From the NCBI RefSeq assembly GCF_004322755.1, contig NZ_CP036401.1:5952001-6016000 (forward strand): a stretch of 64,000 nucleotides of DNA, read 5' to 3'. The notes under the pieces were generated by a model. That model did not search any database. It saw only the letters and a program-made list of their open reading frames with translations, and was not told the DNA's origin. Made by a program: the position numbers and the translations under genes. This document shows positions 58,550-64,000 of this stretch, one piece after another. Position 1 is the stretch's first letter. Every line of letters starts with the position of its first letter. The DNA is from Pseudoduganella albidiflava. GTDB taxonomy: Bacteria > Pseudomonadota > Gammaproteobacteria > Burkholderiales > Burkholderiaceae_D.

Positions 58550-58615
58550 GCTTGTCTCCGGAACGGTTGGATCGGCCGATTGTAGCGTCATCGGCCTGTC
58601 GCTGTTAATCGTTGT

Positions 58616-59902
58616 ATGATCCGCCGACCGATGCCGCTCCCCTTCTTTTCTTCCATCGCCGAACGCTGGCGCAGCGATGCGCTCCTGTCCAGTACCGACT
58701 TCCGCCGCTACTGGGCCAGCATGGTACTGACGAGCTTTGGCTCGCAGGTCGGCACCCTTGCACTGCCGCTGTGCGCCGTTTTGCTGCTCCATGCGACGCC
58801 GGCGCAGATGGGCGTGCTGACCGCTTGCCAGGCGATACCGTTCGCGATCTTCGCATTGCCTGCCGGCGTGCTGCTGGACCGCAGCCGCAAATTGCCGATC
58901 CTGCTGGGCAGCAAGGCGGCACAGGGAATCTCGCTGGCGTCGATTCCCCTGGCCTGGTGGTTCGACCTGCTGGGCATGCCGTGGCTGTATGCGGTGGCGG
59001 CGGTCCAGGGTGCCTGCAATGTGATCGGCGGCGGCGCGGAGCAGATCTTCCTCACGCTGCTCGTCGGCCGCGACCGGATGGTCGAAGCGCAGTCCCGCTT
59101 CGCCAGCACGGACAGCATTTCCCGCCTGCTGGCACCCGGCCTCGCCGGCATCCTGATCCAATGGCTGACGGCACCGGTGGCGATCATCGCCAACGCGGCC
59201 ACGTTCTTCATCTCGGTATGGAATATCGGGCGCGTGAAGATGCGCGAAGCGGTGCCGCCGCCCAGCGAGCGCCACCCGCTTCACGACGTGCGCGCCGGCT
59301 TCTCGTTCATCTGGCACCAGCCGCTGCTGCGCGCGCTGGCCTGGGTGGCCGGCGCCTGGCACGTCCTGTTCTATGGGTATTCGGCGCTGCTCGTGCTGTT
59401 CGCCACGCGCGAACTGGGCATGAGCGCCGGCATGCTGGGTACGGCGCAGATGTTCGGCGGAATCGGCGTATTCGCCAGTTCGCTGCTGCTGCGGCCCCTG
59501 AACCGCCGCTTCGGCGCCGGCATCACGATCGTGATCGGCACGGCATCCATGGCGCTCGGCTTCGTGCTGATGCCGCTGATTCCCCGCGACCTGTTCGGCA
59601 GCGCGAACTACAGCGCGGCGGCCTATGCGCTGCTCATGCTGTTCTTCGACCTGGGGGCCATGCTGTTCTTCATCCCCTACCAGGCATTGCGCCAGAAAGT
59701 CACGCCGGACGAGATGCTGGGGCGAATGATCTCCACGATGCGCTTCCTGACGGTGGCGGTAGCGCCACTGGGCGCGCTGGTGGCCGGCTATGCGGGCGAC
59801 CACCTCGGCGTGCGCCCGGCACTCTACTGTATCGCCGTGGGTGGCGTGCTGCTCGCGGTGGGTGCGGCGACCTCGAATCCGATCCGAAGCGTGCGCCCCT
59901 GA
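58616..59902 (+). CDS. MFS transporter
   Basis: 428 aa, about 12 hydrophobic helices, of the single-domain MFS_3 / enterobactin-exporter-like type ([42 protein letters not shown] as motif [19 protein letters not shown]). Substrate unknown. Start could also be the ATG at 58631. Divergent from the enoyl-CoA hydratase gene. Confidence 0.85.
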   Translation: MIRRPMPLPFFSSIAERWRSDALLSSTDFRRYWASMVLTSFGSQVGTLALPLCAVLLLHATPAQMGVLTACQAIPFAIFALPAGVLLDRSRKLPILLGSKAAQGISLASIPLAWWFDLLGMPWLYAVAAVQGACNVIGGGAEQIFLTLLVGRDRMVEAQSRFASTDSISRLLAPGLAGILIQWLTAPVAIIANAATFFISVWNIGRVKMREAVPPPSERHPLHDVRAGFSFIWHQPLLRALAWVAGAWHVLFYGYSALLVLFATRELGMSAGMLGTAQMFGGIGVFASSLLLRPLNRRFGAGITIVIGTASMALGFVLMPLIPRDLFGSANYSAAAYALLMLFFDLGAMLFFIPYQALRQKVTPDEMLGRMISTMRFLTVAVAPLGALVAGYAGDHLGVRPALYCIAVGGVLLAVGAATSNPIRSVRP

Positions 59903-59953
59903 TGCCGCCGCGCCCCTAAACTGGGGCATTGCCAACTTTGCAAGGGGACCGTC

Positions 59954-60391
59954 ATGTTCAAGACCATCCTGTTACCGACCGATGGATCGGAACTGGCCGT
60001 GAAAGCCACCGAAGCCGCGATCCGCTTCGCCCAGGTGCATGGCGCGCGCATCGTCTCGGTTTGCGTCGCCCAGCCATTCCCGTTCGTGCCGGCAACTGAC
60101 AATGCGGTCGTGCCGGACGCCGACGTGTTTGAAACCCAGATCGCCGCGACCGCCAAGGCCCATATCAACAAGATCGAGATCGCATGCGCCACCGCCGGCG
60201 TGCCGTTCGAGGGCATCGTGGTCAGCTCCCACACGCCCTACAAGGAAATCGTGGCCGCCGCCGAGAAGTACAACTGCGACATCATCCTGATGGCCTCGCA
60301 CGGCCGCTCGGGCTTGAGCAAGCTGTTCCTCGGCAGCGAAACGCAAAAGGTGCTGGCGCACACCACGCTGCCGGTACTGGTCCTGCGTTAA
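59954..60391 (+). CDS. Universal stress protein (UspA family)
   Basis: 145 aa. Starts [14 protein letters not shown] and contains the ATP-binding signature [18 protein letters not shown] (GxxG-x9-GS) near the C-terminus, so it is of the nucleotide-binding type. AAGGGGACC precedes the ATG. It ends five bases from the convergent mltA. Confidence 0.92.
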   Translation: MFKTILLPTDGSELAVKATEAAIRFAQVHGARIVSVCVAQPFPFVPATDNAVVPDADVFETQIAATAKAHINKIEIACATAGVPFEGIVVSSHTPYKEIVAAAEKYNCDIILMASHGRSGLSKLFLGSETQKVLAHTTLPVLVLR

Positions 60392-60396
60392 CCGTC

Positions 60397-61641
60397 TCAG
60401 CGGGTCGGACGCGGCAGCAGCACCCACACCTGGCCGCGCTGCTTCATCCGCCCCGCATTCTCGGCCGCCTCGGTGCCGAAACCAAAGAAGAAGTCGACCC
60501 GGATCGCGCCGCGGATGGCGCCGCCGGTATCCTGCGCCATCACCAGCCGCTGCAGCGGAATCTCGCTCGCGGCGTGCGTGGTGGACAGGTACAGCGGCAC
60601 ACCGGAAGGAATCTGCGTGGTATCCACCGCCACCGAACGCTGCGGCGTGAGCGGCACGCCCAGCGATCCCTTCGGCCCCACGTTCGGGTCCGGCAGCTTC
60701 TCTTCCTTGAAGAACACGTAGCTGGGATTCACATTCAACAGTTCCTGCCTGCGCGTCGGATGGCCGGCGATCCACGCCTTGATGCCTTGCGCGGACGCCT
60801 GCTCGGACGTCAGTTCGCCCTGCTCGATCAGCCACTTGCCGATGGATTTATAGGGGTGGCCGTTCTGGTCCGCATAGGCTACGCGCACCGTTTCGCCGCT
60901 GTCGAGCTGCACCCGCCCGGAGCCTTGCACCTCGAGGAAGAACGCTTCCACGGGGTCGTCCACCCACAGCAGTTCCTTGCCGCTGAAATCGGCGCGGGCG
61001 ATTTCCTCGCGACTGGCATAGGGCACCACTTTCCTGCCCTGCAGCCGGCCGCGCAGCCGCTTGCCCTTCAGTTCCGGGTAGACGCCGGCAAGATCGATCG
61101 TCAGCATATCGTCCGGCACTTTATAGAGAGGCGTCTGGTACGGACCACCCTGCTTGCGCGCGCCGCGCAGCAAGGGCTCGTAGTAGCCGGTGACCAGGCC
61201 ACTGTCCGATCCATCCGGCGCGATCACGCGGTGCGGCACCAGGAAGGTTTCAAAGAACAGCCGCACGGCGCGTTCATCGCCGGCGTTGACCGTTCGCGCG
61301 ATCGAGCACGCTTCCTTCCAGTCCGCGCGCTTGCCGATCACGGAGCACGACGACTGGAAGGCGGGCCAGGCCGCGCGCAGGTCGTCGCGCGACCAGCCCG
61401 GCAGGTCGGCGAACGTGCCGGGCACGAAGGCGGTCTTGGCAGGCTGTGCTGGCGGCTGGGCCGGCTCCGGCTGAGGTACCGGCTGAGGTACCGGCTGCGG
61501 TACCGGCTGAGGTGCCGGCTGGGGCACCGGAGCCGGCTGCTGCGGAGGCTGCACTGCGCAACCGGCGAGCACGACTGCCGATACGGCGATGCAGCTCAGC
61601 GCCTGGATGTTACGGGGTAGACTACGGGGTACGAAAAACAT
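60397..61641 (-). CDS. mltA: Membrane-bound lytic murein transglycosylase A
   Basis: 414 aa outer-membrane lipoprotein: signal peptide with lipobox LAGC (Cys28), then a Pro/Gln-rich tether (about 31-62, repeats of PQPVPQPA type), the MltA domain (VTGYYEPLLRGAR, GSGRVQLDSGE) and the C-terminal 3D domain (AQDTGGAIRGAIRVDFFFG) with its Asp residues. It cleaves peptidoglycan glycan strands to 1,6-anhydro ends. The tether is encoded by 12-base repeats around 61470-61540. Confidence 0.94.
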   Translation of the reverse strand: MFFVPRSLPRNIQALSCIAVSAVVLAGCAVQPPQQPAPVPQPAPQPVPQPVPQPVPQPEPAQPPAQPAKTAFVPGTFADLPGWSRDDLRAAWPAFQSSCSVIGKRADWKEACSIARTVNAGDERAVRLFFETFLVPHRVIAPDGSDSGLVTGYYEPLLRGARKQGGPYQTPLYKVPDDMLTIDLAGVYPELKGKRLRGRLQGRKVVPYASREEIARADFSGKELLWVDDPVEAFFLEVQGSGRVQLDSGETVRVAYADQNGHPYKSIGKWLIEQGELTSEQASAQGIKAWIAGHPTRRQELLNVNPSYVFFKEEKLPDPNVGPKGSLGVPLTPQRSVAVDTTQIPSGVPLYLSTTHAASEIPLQRLVMAQDTGGAIRGAIRVDFFFGFGTEAAENAGRMKQRGQVWVLLPRPTR

Positions 61642-61650
61642 GGAGGCGAT

Positions 61651-61770
61651 ATGTGGATTCTGATGGTCGAGGCATTGGTCGCGCTGTTCCTGCTGGTATT
61701 CATCGTCTGGTGGACGATGCCCGGCAAGAAAAAGACGCCGCCGGCCAGGCGGCCGGACCAGCCTGAATGA
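61651..61770 (+). CDS. Small single-pass membrane protein (39 aa)
   Basis: MWILMVEALVALFLLVFIVW then a short basic, Pro-rich tail ending DQPE. One hydrophobic helix (about residues 2-21) followed by KKK gives an N-out or N-in single-pass topology. GGAGG lies seven bases before the ATG. It diverges from mltA, whose start is nine bases away. No function is assigned; conservation would decide whether it is real. Confidence 0.6.
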   Translation: MWILMVEALVALFLLVFIVWWTMPGKKKTPPARRPDQPE

Positions 61771-61786
61771 TGCGATTGTAGATCAG

Positions 61787-61828
61787 TGCAGCCGGTTGAA
61801 TGCACCCGATTCAATGCAGCCGGTTCAA
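61787..61828. repeat. 14-bp tandem repeats over the apaG stop codon
   Basis: TGCAGCCGGTTGAA, TGCACCCGATTCAA, TGCAGCCGGTTCAA in register at 61787, 61801 and 61815. The apaG stop (61825-61827) is inside the last unit. Confidence 0.88.
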
Positions 61829-62199
61829 TGTAACGTGTGCGGAAGCGACAGCACGAACTCCGGAATCTTCACTTCGAACTGGTGGCCATCCTCGGCCACG
61901 CAGAAATACTCGCCGACCATCGAGCCCTGCGGCGTCTGCAGCGCCGTGCCGCTCGTGTATTCGAACTGTTCGCCCGGCTGCAGCAGCGGCTGGTGACCCA
62001 CCACGCCAAGGCCGCGCACCTCCTGCTTGTGGTTATTGGCGTCGGTGATGATCCAGTGGCGCGAGATCAGCTGCGCCGCGACCGTCCCGGTGTTCTTGAT
62101 CGTGATCGAGTAGGTAAACACGAAGTTGGTGCGTTCGGGGTCGGACTGCTCGGGCAGGAACTGCGTCCTGACCGACACGGCGAATTCATATTGGGCCAT
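61825..62199 (-). CDS. apaG: ApaG-family (DUF525) protein
   Basis: 124 aa beta-sandwich protein. GVVGHQPLLQPGEQFEYTSG, TPQGSMVGEYFC and HWIITDANNHKQEVRGLGV are the ApaG core motifs. Linked genetically to Co2+/Mg2+ tolerance; molecular function uncertain. AGGAAT precedes the ATG at 62199; the open frame upstream of it lacks family similarity. Confidence 0.93.
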   Translation of the reverse strand: MAQYEFAVSVRTQFLPEQSDPERTNFVFTYSITIKNTGTVAAQLISRHWIITDANNHKQEVRGLGVVGHQPLLQPGEQFEYTSGTALQTPQGSMVGEYFCVAEDGHQFEVKIPEFVLSLPHTLH

Positions 62200-62377
62200 C
62201 GGGGATTCCTTTGTTGCTCGGCAAACATGCCGAAAATTCAAATGTAGCGTTTCACTAATATAGTTTCACATTGCACCGCAAATCCCGCACACATGCAAGG
62301 TGCACTCCGCAGAATACGGGGCGGCAGCGTAAAATAGCGGCTGATTTTTTGCCTATTCCTTTTTGCCAGCCCCTGTC

Positions 62378-63043
62378 ATGACAACTTTCCGCATCGCCCC
62401 CAGCATCCTGTCCGCCGACTTCGCCCGCCTGGGCGAGGAAGTGAAGAACGTCGTCGCCGCCGGCGCCGACATCATCCACTTCGACGTGATGGACAATCAC
62501 TATGTGCCGAACCTCACGATCGGCCCGCTGGTCTGCCAGGCGATCCGCCCGCATGTACAGGTACCGATCGACGTGCACCTGATGGTCAAGCCGGTCGACC
62601 GCATCATCCCGGACTTCGCCAAGGCCGGCGCGAACATCATCACCTTCCACCCGGAAGCTTCCGAGCACATCGACCGTTCGCTGCAGCTGATCCGCGACCA
62701 CGGCTGCAAGGCCGGCCTGGTGTTCAACCCGGCCACGCCGCTGTCCTACCTGGAACACGTGATGGACAAAGTCGACATGATCCTGATCATGTCCGTGAAC
62801 CCGGGCTTCGGCGGCCAGTCCTTCATTCCGCAGGCACTGAAGAAGATCGAAGAGGCGCGCCGCCTGATCGACGAATCGGGCCGCGACATCCTGCTCGAAG
62901 TCGATGGCGGCATCAAGATCGACAATATCGCCGCCGCGGCGAAAGCCGGCGCGGACACGTTCGTGGCCGGCTCGGCGATCTTCGGCCAGCCGGACTACAA
63001 GGCGGTGATCGACGCGATGCGCACCCAGCTGGCGACGGTATGA
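62378..63043 (+). CDS. rpe: Ribulose-phosphate 3-epimerase
   Basis: 221 aa TIM barrel interconverting ribulose-5-phosphate and xylulose-5-phosphate. Metal ligands His34 and Asp36 ([14 protein letters not shown]), His67 (DVHLMV) and the second Asp in LEVDGGIK are present. The ATG at 62378 is preferred to the TTG at 62363. Its stop overlaps the gph start (ATGA). Confidence 0.95.
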   Translation: MTTFRIAPSILSADFARLGEEVKNVVAAGADIIHFDVMDNHYVPNLTIGPLVCQAIRPHVQVPIDVHLMVKPVDRIIPDFAKAGANIITFHPEASEHIDRSLQLIRDHGCKAGLVFNPATPLSYLEHVMDKVDMILIMSVNPGFGGQSFIPQALKKIEEARRLIDESGRDILLEVDGGIKIDNIAAAAKAGADTFVAGSAIFGQPDYKAVIDAMRTQLATV

Positions 63044-63780
63044 GCATGACGGCGGCGACCCATCCCCTGGCCGGCGTGCGCGCCGCCATCATCGACCTGG
63101 ACGGCACGATGCTCGACACCGTGCCGGACTTCCACGTGGCCATCAACCGCATGCGCGAGGAGCTGGGCCTGGAAGCGATCACGGCCGAGCAGATCAAGAA
63201 CATGGTCGGCAAGGGGTCGGAAAACCTGATCCGCAGCGTGCTGTCGCTCGATCATGACGACGCCGCCGTCGAACAGCACTTCGCCGCGGCGATGGATGCG
63301 TACCAGCGGCACTACCTGGCCATCAACGGCCACCACAGCACGCTGTACCCGGACGTGGCCGCCGGCCTGACGGAGCTGAAGGATGCCGGCATCCGCCTCG
63401 CCTGCGTGACCAACAAGCCGCTGTCGTTCGCCCTGCCGCTGCTGAAGCTGAAGGAACTCGACGGTTACTTCGAGGTGATCTACGGCGGCGACTCGTTCGA
63501 GAAGAAAAAGCCCGATCCGCTGCCGCTGGTGAAAGCCTGCGAATACTTCGGTCTGCCACCGCACCAGGTGGTGGCGATCGGCGACTCCTCGAACGATGCG
63601 CAGGCGGCCCGCGCGGCCGGTTGCCCGGTGCTGACGGTGCCGTATGGCTACAACCACGGGGAGTCTATACACGAGACGGATTCCGATGGTATAGTTGAAA
63701 CGCTGCTGCATGCTGCACAGTTAATCGACGCGCACAACCAGCCGAATCAACATCAGCTGAATCAAACTCAGCCGAATTAA
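63040..63780 (+). CDS. gph: Phosphoglycolate phosphatase
   Basis: 246 aa HAD hydrolase: nucleophile Asp19 and acid Asp21 in [10 protein letters not shown], motif III lysine in [10 protein letters not shown], motif [12 protein letters not shown]. It removes phosphate from 2-phosphoglycolate. About 20 residues longer than usual, ending in [14 protein letters not shown], encoded by 15-base repeats. Coupled to rpe; the order rpe-gph followed by trp genes is common in betaproteobacteria. Confidence 0.94.
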   Translation: MSMTAATHPLAGVRAAIIDLDGTMLDTVPDFHVAINRMREELGLEAITAEQIKNMVGKGSENLIRSVLSLDHDDAAVEQHFAAAMDAYQRHYLAINGHHSTLYPDVAAGLTELKDAGIRLACVTNKPLSFALPLLKLKELDGYFEVIYGGDSFEKKKPDPLPLVKACEYFGLPPHQVVAIGDSSNDAQAARAAGCPVLTVPYGYNHGESIHETDSDGIVETLLHAAQLIDAHNQPNQHQLNQTQPN

Positions 63781-63803
63781 AATCAGCCGAATACATCAGC
63801 CGA
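63739..63803. repeat. 15-bp tandem repeats over the gph stop codon
   Basis: CAGCCGAATCAACAT, CAGCTGAATCAAACT, CAGCCGAATTAAAAT, then CAGCCGAATACAT and CAGCCGA. The stop TAA of gph is the third unit's version of the CAA codon in units one and two. Confidence 0.92.
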
Positions 63804-63843
63804 CCCAATCGGCTGCAACTTAAAACCGAACGCTCGTCAAACG

Positions 63844-63930
63844 ATGTTTCTCAACAAAAGACACAACGTTACTCACCAGGGATCGATCGAGGCCTGGCTG
63901 TGGCGACGCTGGCAATCCTGGGCAAACTAA
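63844..63930 (+). CDS. trpL: Trp-rich leader peptide of a trp attenuator
   Basis: 28 aa: starts MFLNKRHNVTHQ and ends EAWLWRRWQSWAN, with four Trp codons among the last eleven. Clustered regulatory codons in a short ORF downstream of gph and ahead of the window edge fit a trpE(GDC) attenuator, in which ribosome stalling at Trp codons controls a terminator. Ribosome site is weak. The hairpins and trpE would lie at or beyond 64000. Confidence 0.75.
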   Translation: MFLNKRHNVTHQGSIEAWLWRRWQSWAN

Positions 63931-64000
63931 GCCACGTTGATTGCTGCCGTCGGAGACTTCGCGCGACTACCCACCTTTTCGCTCTCTCCCGGCAGGTTTT

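Noticed and set aside
57773..59935. A 720-codon version of the enoyl-CoA hydratase frame
   Set aside because: The extra N-terminal part is antisense to the MFS gene and low complexity. The ATG at 58549 has a ribosome site and gives the exact family length.
63797..63815. CAGCCGA-N5-TCGGCTG hairpin as a gph terminator
   Set aside because: A perfect stem, but with no T run. It is formed partly by the repeat tract and could equally be incidental.

Overview
The window looks like chromosome of a high-GC betaproteobacterium of the Oxalobacteraceae (Massilia / Duganella / Pseudoduganella type). Evidence: the rRNA genes, the MetX-MetW pair, a gshA-gshB-EIIA-HPr-EI block, a betaproteobacterial-type GshA, a TorF porin-glnK-amtB operon, and an rpe-gph order followed by a trp leader. 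The genus call is inference.

Layout. 1-8.8 kb (mostly minus strand): RluA pseudouridine synthase, M48 protease, metW/metX, regulatory PTS genes (ptsI, ptsH, EIIA) and glutathione synthesis (gshB, gshA). 8.8-11.7 kb: a nitrogen operon porin-glnK-amtB with a near-consensus sigma-54 promoter and an NtrC palindrome upstream. 11.7-14.6 kb (plus): ubiK, comM/yifB, a lipoprotein, a DUF1840 protein. 15.0-20.6 kb: rRNA operon A. 20.7-24.5 kb: an OmpR-type regulator, a histidine kinase and an EptA-type lipid A phosphoethanolamine transferase (PmrAB-EptA-like). 24.5-37.8 kb: a large cobalamin cluster (cobT-cobS-cobC, then a riboswitch, btuB, btuC, btuD, cobO, cobB, cobU, cbiB, cobD, btuF, cobQ). 37.9-40.1 kb: an MFS exporter and a glutathione transferase. 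40.1-46.5 kb: rRNA operon B, followed by a decaying tandem array of 5S-terminator cassettes. 46.5-51.4 kb: two tandem Ntn-hydrolase acylases. 51.9-57.8 kb: rRNA operon C with a similar degenerate trailer. 57.8-64 kb: enoyl-CoA hydratase, MFS transporter, universal stress protein, MltA, a small membrane protein, ApaG, rpe, gph and a Trp-rich leader peptide at the right edge.

The three rRNA operons are all on the minus strand, so the B12 cluster and the acylase pair each lie between about 5-kb direct repeats. The operons are near identical but differ informatively: compensatory changes in 16S and 23S helices, a divergent full-length second 5S in B, and an AT-rich replacement at the helix-45 tip of the 23S in C.

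The most unusual recurring signal is short imperfect tandem repeats (12-32 bp units) sitting on gene ends: over or just after the stop codons of the EIIA, cobC, btuB, apaG and gph genes, and inside the N-terminal codons of the histidine kinase and of one acylase. I found no phage, IS element, CRISPR array or defence system.
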